From Candidatus Micrarchaeum sp. (GTDB lineage: Archaea; Micrarchaeota; Micrarchaeia; CABMEP01), in the NCBI GenBank assembly GCA_020723065.1, contig DYJP01000007.1, forward strand, positions 1 through 40,685: DNA of 40,685 nucleotides. The letters are read 5' to 3'. This document shows, piece after piece, positions 7,357-16,516 of this stretch (its first letter is position 1; each line of letters starts with the position of its first letter). The notes under the pieces are model-generated. The model did no database searches. It saw nothing but the letters and a program-made list of their open reading frames with translations, and was not told the DNA's origin. The position numbers were made by a program, and so were the translations under genes.

Positions 7357-8889
7357 TTACTTAATCTGCAGAAGCATTCCCTTGACTTTCTCCGGCCCGA
7401 TTGCAAAGATAAGCTTGCCCAACTTGGGCCCTCTTTCTTTTCCGAGCAAGGAGGAGTAAAGATTCTTGAATACTGTGGAGGGAGGAATGTTCAACTCCTT
7501 TGCGGTTTCAAACACGAGATTATGTATGTCTATCTCATTCATCTGACCTGAAAGCTTGCTTGCAAATTCAAACACCCCAGTGGTATCAGATGGCTTGGAC
7601 GACTTTATTACGAATGAATATTCTTCCGGAGCGTAGCCCCCTTCAATCCATGCTTCAATGTATTTAGAAAGATAAGATACTCCTTCTGCATCATTTAAAA
7701 TTTCTCCAACTTTGCTCCAATCCTTGTAGATTTGGTAATTCAGTAATATATCCAGGAACCTCGCTTTCCACTTTTTCTTTCCAGACAAAACGAATGCAGC
7801 GTGCTTCTTTTCGCCAGCACGGTCGGTGTTGGAAATATCGATGTTGCTAACGGACTCGTAATCCTCGTAAAGCTTTATAAGTGAATTACCTGTCGGATCG
7901 AAATCCTTGTTTTCATCTATATCTGCTCTTAATAAGAAATACTTAACTATTTCCGGCGGCACGAGCTTCAGCAAATCCGAGGCACCCATACCCACTCCTT
8001 TCGATTTGGAGTATTTTGCACCTCTAAGAAGGAAAAAACCGTGCTTCCATCCGATTGGAGGATCTTTCTTAAAAATCTCTTTAAAGACCATAACTAGTGT
8101 GTCCCAAGACCCTCCCTTTGTATGATGATCCATTCCTGCTCCTTCCGCACTGGTTCCGAATGAATCCATCCATGCCGGCCAATGAAGCCTCCAAGTTATC
8201 TTGTATTTGTGGTCGGAAATCTTATTATGGCCCTTGTAGCCGCAGCCCTTAGTGTACTTCACATCCCTTGTACAACTATAGGTATAAGATTCATCGTCAA
8301 AATCAGTAACAACCGTGGTGGCGATCTTTCCGCATTTCTCGCAAATTGGCATAATCGGGCTCCAATCCGGAGGAAGTTCCCTATTCGATGATTCCGCCAC
8401 TATCTTCTTTGCAAGCTCAAATTCTTTAAGGAACAGCTTCGCATAACTATCGAAGCGCCCCGAAGCATACTCCTCGCTCATGCGTATGATTTTGGGAGAA
8501 ATTCCAAAAAGATTCATAATATCTTTCATTTCAATAAGAAAATAATCTCCAAACGATTTGGTTGTTCCGGTCGGGTCTGGAACGTGCGCGAGCGGCTTGC
8601 CTAGATGGGGGGTGAGCTCTTCACTATATTTTTCAAGCAGCGCAGGAACAGAATCGAATGCATCAAGATCATCTGATATGAAATAATTGGAAACATCTTT
8701 ACCAGATGAGGTAATCCTTGAACCAATCGCAACAGGATAGTAAGCCTCGCAAAGAGTACCTAAGTGGACCGGACCACTGAGAGTAATCCCAGATGTAATC
8801 ACATACGGCGGTTTTTTCTCATTGATTATTTTTCTTGCCCAGATATCTGTCCAATGATCTGCTTCTTTAACTGAATTTGCGTCCACCAT
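7357..8889 (-). CDS. lysK: Lysyl-tRNA synthetase, class I
   Basis: This 510-residue class I LysRS, the form common in archaea, charges tRNA-Lys in the cytoplasm. The Rossmann-fold nucleotide motif appears as SGPVHLGTLCEA (HIGH equivalent) and the KMSKS loop as KYSKSKGVGM. A Zn-binding CEKCGK...CTRD...C insertion lies near residues 180-215, and a helical anticodon-binding domain makes up the C-terminal third. The start ATG (MVDANSV) follows AGTGGT. It is divergent from pus10 with a shared AT-rich gap of about 90 bases. A tRNA-Lys(CUU) lies elsewhere in the window. Confidence 0.95.
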   Translation of the reverse strand: MVDANSVKEADHWTDIWARKIINEKKPPYVITSGITLSGPVHLGTLCEAYYPVAIGSRITSSGKDVSNYFISDDLDAFDSVPALLEKYSEELTPHLGKPLAHVPDPTGTTKSFGDYFLIEMKDIMNLFGISPKIIRMSEEYASGRFDSYAKLFLKEFELAKKIVAESSNRELPPDWSPIMPICEKCGKIATTVVTDFDDESYTYSCTRDVKYTKGCGYKGHNKISDHKYKITWRLHWPAWMDSFGTSAEGAGMDHHTKGGSWDTLVMVFKEIFKKDPPIGWKHGFFLLRGAKYSKSKGVGMGASDLLKLVPPEIVKYFLLRADIDENKDFDPTGNSLIKLYEDYESVSNIDISNTDRAGEKKHAAFVLSGKKKWKARFLDILLNYQIYKDWSKVGEILNDAEGVSYLSKYIEAWIEGGYAPEEYSFVIKSSKPSDTTGVFEFASKLSGQMNEIDIHNLVFETAKELNIPPSTVFKNLYSSLLGKERGPKLGKLIFAIGPEKVKGMLLQIK

Positions 8890-8977
8890 AATACCACTGA
8901 TTAAACTTTTGCCAACTAGTAAATATAGTTATATTATAACGAATAAGTATTTAAAAATAGACATGCAAGAGGATAGT

Positions 8978-10075
8978 ATGGAACTAAAGATCTGTAGAAA
9001 ATGCTGGAAAAGAAATGGAATAGCAAAGCCGAAAGCCGATTTAATTTCAAAAGAAGAGGAATGTCCGCTCTGCCTCGGCTCTTTTTTGAGAATAGAGGAA
9101 ATAAGCCGAATGATAAAGTCTGAACTGGATTCTACGCCTGAAATAAGCAGCTTCAGTATAGGAACCAAGATTCCGAAGGAAAGCGAAAACATAGAGGAAA
9201 GAATTTGGGAAGACATAGACATAAGAAATGCAAAAAGCATCAAGGCGGAACTGAACACCGAAATAGGCAGATGGATAGAAAAAAATTCAAGATACAGATT
9301 CAGCCTGGACCCGGATGTAAGAATAATTTACGATTCAAAAAAGAACTCTGTGGAGAAGCAGATAACTTCACTTTATATTTATGGATACTACAACAAGCTA
9401 CAGAGAATGATAAGGCAAACGAAGAGGGCGGACTCTGAAGATGAGTCTGTAGAGGGGCTGATAGAAGGCCCGATAATCGAAAGCATCGGCGGTATTAAAG
9501 CTGTACTTCATGGATCCGGCAGGGAAGACATAGATGTCCTAATGCTTGGAGAAGGCAGGCCTTTCGTGCTTGAAGTGATTGCACCAGGAAAAAGAAGGAT
9601 AAGTCGGACCCTTCTGAAAAGGATTGAGAATAAAATAAATGTTCAGAACAAAGGTAAAATTGCTGTTAAATTGAAGAAATTGTGTAAAAAAGAGCTTATT
9701 GCAATAATAAAAAGAGCAAAGTTCGACAAAGAATACGAAGCAATCATAGAGCTAGACAAACCGATAACAAAAGAAGAAATGAAAAAGATCCCAAGCAAGA
9801 TCCTTCTTATGCAAAGAACGCCCATCCGAGTCGCAAATAGAAGAGCGGATCTGATAAGAAAAAGAAAGATAAAAAGCATAAAGATGATATGGATAGACAA
9901 TAGGCATTTCAAGGCAAACATACTATCTCAGTCCGGAACCTATATAAAAGAATTCATCAGCGGAGACAATGGAAGGACTAATCCGAGTGTATCCTCTATC
10001 CTGGGAAGGAAAGCCTTCTGCAAAGAGTTAAATGTCTTAAGGATACATAGTGAATGGCTGGACGATTTCTGGTAA
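8978..10075 (+). CDS. pus10: tRNA pseudouridine synthase Pus10
   Basis: Pus10 forms pseudouridine at positions 54 and/or 55 in the T-arm of archaeal tRNAs. The N-terminal zinc-binding part has CRKCWKR and CPLCLG pairs. The catalytic domain shows HGSGREDIDVLMLGEGRPFV, with the catalytic Asp in the RED-IDV segment, and the PGKRRIS strand that follows. A THUMP-like middle lies between them. The 365-residue length is normal for the family. I start at the ATG 8978 after GAGGAT; the ORF track's TTG start at 8909 would translate through a TATA-like AAGTATTTAAAAATA, which more likely is the promoter. Confidence 0.92.
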   Translation: MELKICRKCWKRNGIAKPKADLISKEEECPLCLGSFLRIEEISRMIKSELDSTPEISSFSIGTKIPKESENIEERIWEDIDIRNAKSIKAELNTEIGRWIEKNSRYRFSLDPDVRIIYDSKKNSVEKQITSLYIYGYYNKLQRMIRQTKRADSEDESVEGLIEGPIIESIGGIKAVLHGSGREDIDVLMLGEGRPFVLEVIAPGKRRISRTLLKRIENKINVQNKGKIAVKLKKLCKKELIAIIKRAKFDKEYEAIIELDKPITKEEMKKIPSKILLMQRTPIRVANRRADLIRKRKIKSIKMIWIDNRHFKANILSQSGTYIKEFISGDNGRTNPSVSSILGRKAFCKELNVLRIHSEWLDDFW

Positions 10076-10104
10076 ATGTAATAGCCTGAAATATAGGTGA
10101 AAAA

Positions 10105-10905
10105 ATGTTGGAAATTTTGAGAATACTGATTGCACTGCTCGGAACAAGCTTGACGGCATACTATGATATATACAACAAGAAGAACGTCCCGGACGTGGTT
10201 CTGTTCGGATTTCTTGCGATAGCGCTCATGGTGAATTTGGTAGATCCGACGTACTTCATGAAACACATAGTAGTTGCCGGACTGATAACTGCAATATTCT
10301 ATCTTATGTATAGGATTGGACAGCTTGGCGGTGCAGATGTCATAGTTCTTGCAGCAATATATTCTGCATTGCCTGTATTTCCTCTTTCAGAGGATGTGAT
10401 GTTCCCCTCAATTTTAGTTATTGTTTCAATAGCCACTGTACTTGCTTCGTTATGGATACTTTTCAAGCATTTGCCAGGGCTCCTGAGAAGAACGTTCAAA
10501 GGCAAGATCAAATTTAATCTATATCAAATGATACAGGTTGTGTTGCTAGTATTTGCGCTTGCCACCATGATCTATCTGTTCACAACATTCCCGTACATTT
10601 CTTCACTAGTAATGGCACTTATCCTACTCTTGTTCCTGGAGGCAATCTTATTCATACTATACAAGGACGAAATATCCAAATCCATGATAGTATGGACCAA
10701 AAAAGTGGAGCCGGAAGACGTGATAGCAATAGAACTCGTCAAGCCGGAACTGATAAAGAAATACAATCTTAACCGACTGATAAGCGCGCAGCAGGCAAGA
10801 GTGATGAACAAGTTGAAAGAGCAATGGCCTGTGCTGGACATGCCAATGTTCCTTCCGTTCATATTGATTGGCCTTATCGCATACATCATGATGGGGCTGG
10901 CGTAA
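10105..10905 (+). CDS. A24 family prepilin/preflagellin peptidase
   Basis: A 266-residue membrane aspartic protease of the type that cleaves class III signal peptides of archaellins and type IV pilins. The first catalytic aspartate is D21 in AYYDIYNKKNVPD, at the end of the first helix. The second is D78 in GGADV, equivalent to the GxGD motif. About six to seven TM helices are predictable, with a soluble loop near residues 125-140 and a positively charged segment near 190-245. No pilin or archaellin genes are adjacent, so its substrates must be encoded elsewhere. It is followed after 11 bases by dtdA. Confidence 0.85.
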   Translation: MLEILRILIALLGTSLTAYYDIYNKKNVPDVVLFGFLAIALMVNLVDPTYFMKHIVVAGLITAIFYLMYRIGQLGGADVIVLAAIYSALPVFPLSEDVMFPSILVIVSIATVLASLWILFKHLPGLLRRTFKGKIKFNLYQMIQVVLLVFALATMIYLFTTFPYISSLVMALILLLFLEAILFILYKDEISKSMIVWTKKVEPEDVIAIELVKPELIKKYNLNRLISAQQARVMNKLKEQWPVLDMPMFLPFILIGLIAYIMMGLA

Positions 10906-10916
10906 GGGAGGATAAC

Positions 10917-11696
10917 ATGCATGTAATCTATTCCACACAAGACGTGGCAGGCTGCCTTATCGCTAAAAACCTAACCAAAATAAATAATGAAAGGTTCGTA
11001 GAAGGCAAAACGATAACGAAGACAGACGAATCCCTTTTAAACTCCGAGAAAATAGTTAACGCAATAAAGACGGATTTCCTGATTTTCGCAAGCAAGCACA
11101 AAAGCGAAAGCGGAAAGCCGTCTCTAACAGTGCACGTTCCAGGAAACTGGTCTTCTGCCCAGATGGGCGGAAAGGACAGACAGATCTCCTGGAACGACCC
11201 CATAAAGATGAAAGGCCTGATTTGCACCCTTTCAAGAATAGCATCTGAAAAAGGAATGAAAAAGGAAACTGAGATAACGCTGGAAGTGGATCATCACGGT
11301 CCTCTTTCTCGTACTCCGTGCGCATTCATAGAAGTCGGAAGCACCATGAATGAATGGAAAAACGAAAGATACTCAATTGCTGTCGCTGAAGCGATAGCGT
11401 ATTATGAAGAAACACTTCCTGAGCTTGAAGTCAAGAAGATTGCGGTTGGCGTGGGCGGCGGGCATTACTGCCCTGCGTTCAACAAACACGAAATAGAGGG
11501 AAATGTTGCATTCGCACATATAGTCCCGAATTACGCAGCGCCTGTCCTGGAATACGAAACTTTCATACAATCGTTTGAAAGAACAACGAAGGAAGTTGAA
11601 ACTGTTCTGATAGACTGGAAGGGCCTCAGGCAGCAGGAAAGAGCCAAGATAATCTCCTATTGCGAAAAGTACGGAAAAGAATGGGAAAGAGTGTAA
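10917..11696 (+). CDS. dtdA: Archaeal D-aminoacyl-tRNA deacylase (DTD2)
   Basis: It hydrolyses D-aminoacyl-tRNAs, protecting translation from D-amino acids. The archaeal/plant DTD2 fold is recognised by HVPGNWSSAQMGG, EVDHHGPLSRTPCAFIEVGS and VGVGGGHYCPAF, which hold the conserved metal-binding His and Cys residues. The 259-residue length fits. A strong GGGAGGAT ribosome site precedes the ATG at 10917, deciding against the upstream start in the ORF track, which would overlap the peptidase gene. It lies in a tight co-directional run with the A24 peptidase and DUF63 genes. Confidence 0.93.
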   Translation: MHVIYSTQDVAGCLIAKNLTKINNERFVEGKTITKTDESLLNSEKIVNAIKTDFLIFASKHKSESGKPSLTVHVPGNWSSAQMGGKDRQISWNDPIKMKGLICTLSRIASEKGMKKETEITLEVDHHGPLSRTPCAFIEVGSTMNEWKNERYSIAVAEAIAYYEETLPELEVKKIAVGVGGGHYCPAFNKHEIEGNVAFAHIVPNYAAPVLEYETFIQSFERTTKEVETVLIDWKGLRQQERAKIISYCEKYGKEWERV

Positions 11697-11708
11697 GAGA
11701 GTGAAAAC

Positions 11709-12590
11709 ATGGAATTCCAACAGTTTGTCAATGATTATTTCATAAATCCGATAGTTGAGCACAGCGGCTACAACATGATAAACACGCTCTTCTATGCGGC
11801 CATTGCCATGGTTGCCGCCTATCTTATTTTCAAGAAGTTCAAGAAGCAGTTCACCAAGGAATTCATACTTTACACCGTCCCTTTCATACTCCTAGGCTCA
11901 ACCATAAGAGTAATAACCGATTCGATTGATTCTGGGATAGCGCAGCAGCATTCATCCGCTCTGTTCGGATTGATCGGCGCGATAGTGAACAGCGGAATAT
12001 ATGACTATGGTTTCCTCACCGTAACTCCGGGAATCTACATCCTTATCGGTTCGTTTACCCTACTTTCATTGGTTTTCAGCAACGCGCTCAGAAAGCCAAA
12101 ACTTTATCCTACGATCGGGCTTGCATTGTGGATTCCGCATTTCATAATGGTACTTTCAATGATAAACGAAGCAAGCTTTGCGCTTCTCATAGTTGTACTT
12201 TCAGCCGCACTCTTGGCATTCTCGCATGTGATTCTGAAAAAATACAAAATCAGCGGAATCGCAAGTAGGCTTGCGGTCGGAGCGCACATACTTGACGGAA
12301 CCTCAAGCTTCGTTGCGATAGAGATTTTCAACAGAGTTTCACCACAATGCGTGCAAAATGGATTCTGCTATTTTGGCCAGCACGTCGTGGAAAGGTTCTT
12401 CGGCGAGATCATGGTCTACGGGACTGCACTCTACCTTATGGTCAAGGTGCTGTTCGCAATCCTGGCATCTGTCATAATTGAAAGGGAATCCGAAGGCGAA
12501 AACGAGAAATATTTTATTTACCTCTTGATTATTATATTTGGGCTCGCGCCTGGAATAAGAAATTTCCTTAGACTGGCAATTGGAGCCTGA
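11709..12590 (+). CDS. DUF63 family integral membrane protein
   Basis: A 293-residue protein with about eight TM helices that matches archaeal DUF63: an N-terminal QQFVNDYFINPI, a first loop LLGSTIRVITDSID, and the conserved VGAHILDGTSSFVAIE segment with Asp and Glu inside the membrane region. The final helix ends GLAPGIRNFLRLAIGA. The function is unknown. Similar gene pairs with dtdA or membrane enzymes occur in archaea. GAGTGA precedes the ATG by six bases. Confidence 0.88.
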   Translation: MEFQQFVNDYFINPIVEHSGYNMINTLFYAAIAMVAAYLIFKKFKKQFTKEFILYTVPFILLGSTIRVITDSIDSGIAQQHSSALFGLIGAIVNSGIYDYGFLTVTPGIYILIGSFTLLSLVFSNALRKPKLYPTIGLALWIPHFIMVLSMINEASFALLIVVLSAALLAFSHVILKKYKISGIASRLAVGAHILDGTSSFVAIEIFNRVSPQCVQNGFCYFGQHVVERFFGEIMVYGTALYLMVKVLFAILASVIIERESEGENEKYFIYLLIIIFGLAPGIRNFLRLAIGA

Positions 12591-12603
12591 CTATGGTGAA
12601 ATG

Positions 12604-13572
12604 ATGATTCATCTGAAAAAATATTCTCTTGCTTTAGGAATAACATTTTTTACCCTTGCATTTGTATTCAGCTCTGGTTGTCTAGAATTCGGAGAGGAAA
12701 AAGAAGTGAACAAAACAATCGTATTAAATGAAAACAAGACAACCCAGGTTTTCGAAACAATAATAAATAATATAACAGAAGAGACTGAGAAAATTTTAGA
12801 CTTGGAGCCGGAAGGCAGGATCAACCTCACAGTCAAGATATATTCAAATTTCGAAGTCGCTGAAATCAAAGGGCTCAGGTCATTAGAGCTAGAATTAGCT
12901 GGAATAAGCATAGAATCTGACAACGAAATACGTCTTATAAACGCTACCACGATAGATTTAAAGGAAACCAAAACAAAGCTCACCATGGCTACCATTGAAG
13001 TTCCACTTTCTAACTATCGTGCAATTGACGTGTCGTTGACAAAGGCAACTGGAACTTTCGAGCTCAGCAGCACCATACCTGGGATACTTTCTCAAATACA
13101 GGAAAAGGACTTAATAATAAAATCAGAAAAAAGAACCATTCCCCTCAATCAGCAGATAAACGAAAGCGCGCACATAACAATAAGATTCAATGTGGCCAAT
13201 ATTTCGTTCAGCAAGCCAACTTTCGAAAACACGTTTACAACAATTGAGATTGTAACCTATCCTTCCTGCAACACCAACTGCAATTCCCAATGCACTCAGG
13301 AAGGCAGCTTCGAAAGCTGCTACAGCAGCTGCGTACAGAACGGCAACATAGCCTGCAACGGAAAGGCAGTTGATCTCTGCAATATGAGATGCAACTGCCC
13401 TAATAGCGACTGCACTTATGCGAAAGATGAAGAATGCAGGTCCGCATGCATAGATGAAGAACAGGATCCGAATACAGAGTGCAAAGTCAATGTTATCTCA
13501 AGCTGCCCAATAGTATGCAAAGAAAAAGCAGAGTACCTTACCTGTATGAAAAATTGCAACCTGAGATGCTAA
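12604..13572 (+). CDS. Secreted Cys-rich lipoprotein
   Basis: A signal peptide ends in the lipobox VFSSGC (Cys near residue 24), so the protein is probably anchored by lipid on the outer face of the membrane. A Thr/Asn/Glu linker follows, then a beta-rich domain (about 65-215), then a C-terminal third containing about 20 cysteines (from CNTNCNSQC to the final NLRC), presumably disulfide-bonded. I do not recognise the family. The ORF track begins upstream at 12580; GGTGA at 12595 supports the ATG at 12604 (or 12601). It follows DUF63 closely and precedes the transglutaminase-like gene, suggesting an envelope module. Confidence 0.75.
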   Translation: MIHLKKYSLALGITFFTLAFVFSSGCLEFGEEKEVNKTIVLNENKTTQVFETIINNITEETEKILDLEPEGRINLTVKIYSNFEVAEIKGLRSLELELAGISIESDNEIRLINATTIDLKETKTKLTMATIEVPLSNYRAIDVSLTKATGTFELSSTIPGILSQIQEKDLIIKSEKRTIPLNQQINESAHITIRFNVANISFSKPTFENTFTTIEIVTYPSCNTNCNSQCTQEGSFESCYSSCVQNGNIACNGKAVDLCNMRCNCPNSDCTYAKDEECRSACIDEEQDPNTECKVNVISSCPIVCKEKAEYLTCMKNCNLRC

Positions 13573-13626
13573 CACTATCTTAGAAAAAGGATAGATTTTT
13601 TAATTCTCTCAGCTCTATTTTACCAT

Positions 13627-14259
13627 ATGGCAACAGATGAATTCAAGCCAGTAGTAAAAGAACAGGAATTCGTTGAAAGAAGAAACGAGTTAAATATACT
13701 CAATGACAAGATTAAACTACTAGAACTGATAATAGACAGATACAGATCCACAATAGAGCAAAGCGAAACAAAGACGATAGCAGATATCAAGGCACTTATC
13801 AATCCAAGCGATGAAACGGTCAAAAGAATAGTATCTGAAATCACTGAAGAGTTCAAGCCGTATATATACGAGCAAAATTTCCTTGCAGCATCTAAGAAAG
13901 CACACGAATATGTAAGGAAGATACGAACTATAAAGACTCCGATCGACTTCTGGCTCATGCCAAAAGATGTTGTAAAGCTGAGAGCAGGAGATCCTATGGA
14001 CAAGGCTGTGCTCTTATGCTCTATCCTCATGGGACTGGACAATTATGATGTTTTTGTGATAGTAGGAGTCAATGATGGAACCAAGGTTGTCGTGACTTTC
14101 AAGCACAACGAAATCTGGTATCTTATGGACCCAATAAGCAACGGAATGATAAGCGGGAAGAAAGAAGACATAATCGAACAGTGGCTGGGAGACGAAGACA
14201 ATATTTATGAGTTTAACAACGTGCACTACAATCAGATAAAGGAGAGTGAACGTGAATGA
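13627..14259 (+). CDS. Transglutaminase-like cysteine protein
   Basis: The 210-residue protein has a charged helical N-terminal half and a transglutaminase-like domain. C131 sits at the start of a helix (DKAVLLCSILMG), with H160 (VTFKHNEIW) and D168 (YLMDPI) in the expected order for a Cys-His-Asp triad. The family includes proteases, amidases and inactive scaffolds; the substrate cannot be told. No signal peptide is seen, so it probably acts in the cytosol. It overlaps the next gene by four bases (ATGA), indicating translational coupling with the bPH2-like membrane protein. Confidence 0.7.
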   Translation: MATDEFKPVVKEQEFVERRNELNILNDKIKLLELIIDRYRSTIEQSETKTIADIKALINPSDETVKRIVSEITEEFKPYIYEQNFLAASKKAHEYVRKIRTIKTPIDFWLMPKDVVKLRAGDPMDKAVLLCSILMGLDNYDVFVIVGVNDGTKVVVTFKHNEIWYLMDPISNGMISGKKEDIIEQWLGDEDNIYEFNNVHYNQIKESERE

Positions 14260-14912
14260 TAGAGGTAAGAGTAAACAAGAACTACCTTTTTTCGCTTTGG
14301 ATAAAGGCATTTCTGGTGTTGTTCATATTTTGGGGAATGGTCTACCTTATACTCATACTACTCAATTCGATAAGCCTCCAGATTGAAATCTCTTCTGGAC
14401 AGGATAACTCTTTGATTATTTTCACACTGTTTAACATAACATTTGGGCTAGCAGCCATTGGCGCATTTGTATATTACAGCCTATTAAAGAACTCTAGTAT
14501 GATCAGACTGGAAGAAGATGGAATTAAAATTATCGAAGGAATCATCAAAAGAAAAGAAACCCTTATTCCGTACAAAGAAATCAAGAATGCACACTGCGAC
14601 GAGGATTCTCTCTCAATAGTGGACAATTTTCTCAAGATTTCCATAGTGAAGATCCATGCCTCGGAAACGGTGAGCATGGTGGGAATCTCAAACGGAACTG
14701 ACTTGGTGAACGAGATAAACCACATGGCAGAGCTCAACAAGGAAATCAAGTCTGACCCGATAACAATTCTCATGGAAGAGGTCAAGTCACTTAAAAATGA
14801 GATAGCAGATTTAAAGGAAAAGATACAGAAAGTAAAAGAGCAGAAGAAGCCGGAAACGATTGAAAAAAAGAAGAAGTTCAAGATCGGTCCGTTTAACGAA
14901 ATAATCAACTGA
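14256..14912 (+). CDS. Two-helix membrane protein with PH-like and coiled-coil regions
   Basis: The 218-residue protein has two TM helices (about 12-36 and 48-70), then a beta-rich segment with IRLEEDGIKIIEGIIKRKE and PYKEI, reminiscent of bacterial PH domains of the YdbS/bPH2 type. A coiled coil (about 150-195, LKNEIADLKEKIQKVKEQKK) and a basic tail follow. The exact function is unknown. Start and stop overlap (ATGA) couples it to the transglutaminase-like gene, so the two products may act together at the cytoplasmic membrane face. Confidence 0.6.
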   Translation: MIEVRVNKNYLFSLWIKAFLVLFIFWGMVYLILILLNSISLQIEISSGQDNSLIIFTLFNITFGLAAIGAFVYYSLLKNSSMIRLEEDGIKIIEGIIKRKETLIPYKEIKNAHCDEDSLSIVDNFLKISIVKIHASETVSMVGISNGTDLVNEINHMAELNKEIKSDPITILMEEVKSLKNEIADLKEKIQKVKEQKKPETIEKKKKFKIGPFNEIIN

Positions 14913-14927
14913 ACTCTTCCAGATAGA

Positions 14928-14935
14928 TTTATATT
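14928..14935 (+). promoter_or_regulatory. Candidate TATA box of the IspE-like gene
   Basis: TTTATATT lies about 50 bases before the ATG at 14982 in a 69-base gap after the bPH2-like gene. It suggests that the kinase gene has its own promoter; AGTGGTAGT just before the ATG is the likely ribosome site. Confidence 0.4.
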
Positions 14936-14981
14936 CAGAAAATGCGCTTATTCTACAATATTCAAATATACTAGTGGTAGT

Positions 14982-15899
14982 ATGGAAGAGTCATCTATTA
15001 AAAGAAAATTCAAGGCCCATGCAAAGGTGAACCTATTTCTTGCCGTCGGAAAGACTGACAGAAGGGGATATCACATTATTAACACTGTTTTTCAACCACT
15101 CGATCTTGCAGACAAGATAATCGTGGAAAAAAGGATGGATAATGGAATAATCCTCACCAGCAACAGAAAAATCCCGCTTAATGAAAAGAACAGCGCGTAC
15201 AAAGCAATAAACATGATGTGCCAGGAGGCGAAAAAGACCCTGGAGGAAGCAAGGCTCCATATACACATCGAAAAGCATATACCATTATCCAGCGGACTTG
15301 GTGGAAGCGCAGTTGACGCGGCCCCTGTGCTAAGAGACCTTAATGAAAGATGGAACATCGGAAAGACCGATAATGAATTGGAAGCTATAGCATCTATGAT
15401 CGGAGCGGACGTTCCGCAGGCGCTTCACAAAGACACAACCTACGCTGAAAGATATGGTGACCAAATACTCGCCCACTATTCATTGCCAAAAAGATATCTG
15501 TGCATCTACGTTCCAAAGGAATACATGTCAGAGTACAAAACAAAAACTGCCGCCCTTTACAGCATGATAGATTTAGAAAGAAATGAAGAAAGGGACAAGG
15601 CCGTCATGGTAAAGAAATGTCTTATGAAAAAAGCGCTAGAAAATAAAGACTGGAATACAATAGGAAGGCTCATGCACAACGATTTTGAATTCGTAGCATT
15701 CAAGAAGTATCCTTTTTTAAGAAAGGTAAAGGAACTCTATATGAAAAACGGAGCGCACGGCGCCCTGCTTGCCGGATCCGGCGGAGCTGTATTCGGAGTG
15801 TTTGAAACGCCCGAGGAATCACTAAGGGCCTCCAACGTGATAAGTTCAAGCATAGTAAGAAGCGAATCCGGCCAGATAATACTCACGGAAACAATTTAG
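14982..15899 (+). CDS. IspE-like GHMP kinase (CDP-methylerythritol kinase family)
   Basis: A 305-residue GHMP-superfamily kinase whose closest resemblance is bacterial IspE, which phosphorylates 4-diphosphocytidyl-methylerythritol in the MEP isoprenoid pathway. AHAKVNLFLAV holds the counterpart of the IspE substrate lysine (K15). RRGYHIINT holds the cytidine-contacting His (H31). PLSSGLGGSAVDAA is the ATP-binding loop, and GADVP holds the catalytic Asp (D143). LLAGSGGAVFGVF is GHMP motif 3. The ATP loop GGSAV differs from the usual GGGSS. No other MEP gene is in the window, and archaea normally use mevalonate routes, so the real substrate is uncertain. Confidence 0.8.
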   Translation: MEESSIKRKFKAHAKVNLFLAVGKTDRRGYHIINTVFQPLDLADKIIVEKRMDNGIILTSNRKIPLNEKNSAYKAINMMCQEAKKTLEEARLHIHIEKHIPLSSGLGGSAVDAAPVLRDLNERWNIGKTDNELEAIASMIGADVPQALHKDTTYAERYGDQILAHYSLPKRYLCIYVPKEYMSEYKTKTAALYSMIDLERNEERDKAVMVKKCLMKKALENKDWNTIGRLMHNDFEFVAFKKYPFLRKVKELYMKNGAHGALLAGSGGAVFGVFETPEESLRASNVISSSIVRSESGQIILTETI

Positions 15900-15907
15900 G
15901 ATAGGGC

Positions 15908-15942
15908 TTTGAAAAAAATATAAAAAGAGAAAGTAAAAAGGA
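15908..15942 (-). terminator. T-rich terminator after lemA
   Basis: Read on the minus strand, several T runs (CTTTTTAC...TTTTTATATTTTTTT) follow the lemA stop, typical of archaeal intrinsic termination. The region also lies just past the convergent IspE-like gene. Confidence 0.4.
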
Positions 15943-16488
15943 TTAGAACTTGACTACCGGGGCCTGCCTTGCTCCTTCCTCGGCCTTGAAATACTCTTTT
16001 TTCTTGAATCCGAATAAAACGGCGACTATATTGTTCGGTACAGTCTGAATTGCCCTGTTCAAGAGGAGGACGTTGTCGTTGTAGAGCTGCCTAGAATAAG
16101 CAAGCTTGTTCTCTGTATCTAAAAGGTCCTCCTGGAGCCTGAGGAAGTTCTCACTTGCCTTGAGATTCGGGTAGTTTTCTGCAACTGCGAACAGAGTCTT
16201 GAGAGCGCCAGAAAGCATGTTGTCTGCCTGGGCGGCCTCTTTCGGAGTCTTAGCACTCATCAGCGCTGCTCTCGCATTTGTGATGTTCTCCAATGTTTCC
16301 TTCTCGTGCTTCATGTAGCCTTTCACTGTATTTACAAGATTCGGAATGAGGTCCGATCTCCTCTTCAACTGCACGTCAACCTGCGCCCATGCGTTCTCGA
16401 CATTGTTCTTAAGAACAATAAGGTTGTTGTACAGAAGAACGAAGACGATCGCTAATAGCACCAGAATCCCGATAACTATTTCTATCAA
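15943..16488 (-). CDS. lemA: LemA family protein
   Basis: A 181-residue protein with a single N-terminal TM helix (about 3-20) and the hallmark [20 protein letters not shown] and [20 protein letters not shown] segments, then a helical bundle. The [18 protein letters not shown] motif and the C-terminal family stretch complete it. LemA proteins are membrane-tethered helical proteins of unknown biochemical role. Here the gene follows rpoK by 28 bases on the same strand; AGGTGAT supports the ATG at 16488. Confidence 0.93.
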   Translation of the reverse strand: MIEIVIGILVLLAIVFVLLYNNLIVLKNNVENAWAQVDVQLKRRSDLIPNLVNTVKGYMKHEKETLENITNARAALMSAKTPKEAAQADNMLSGALKTLFAVAENYPNLKASENFLRLQEDLLDTENKLAYSRQLYNDNVLLLNRAIQTVPNNIVAVLFGFKKKEYFKAEEGARQAPVVKF

Positions 16489-16516
16489 AGGATCACCTTC
16501 TTAACATTAATGTAAA

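Noticed and set aside
10572-10940. 122-aa minus-strand ORF
   Set aside because: Lies wholly opposite the A24 peptidase, which has a strong family match; a shadow ORF.
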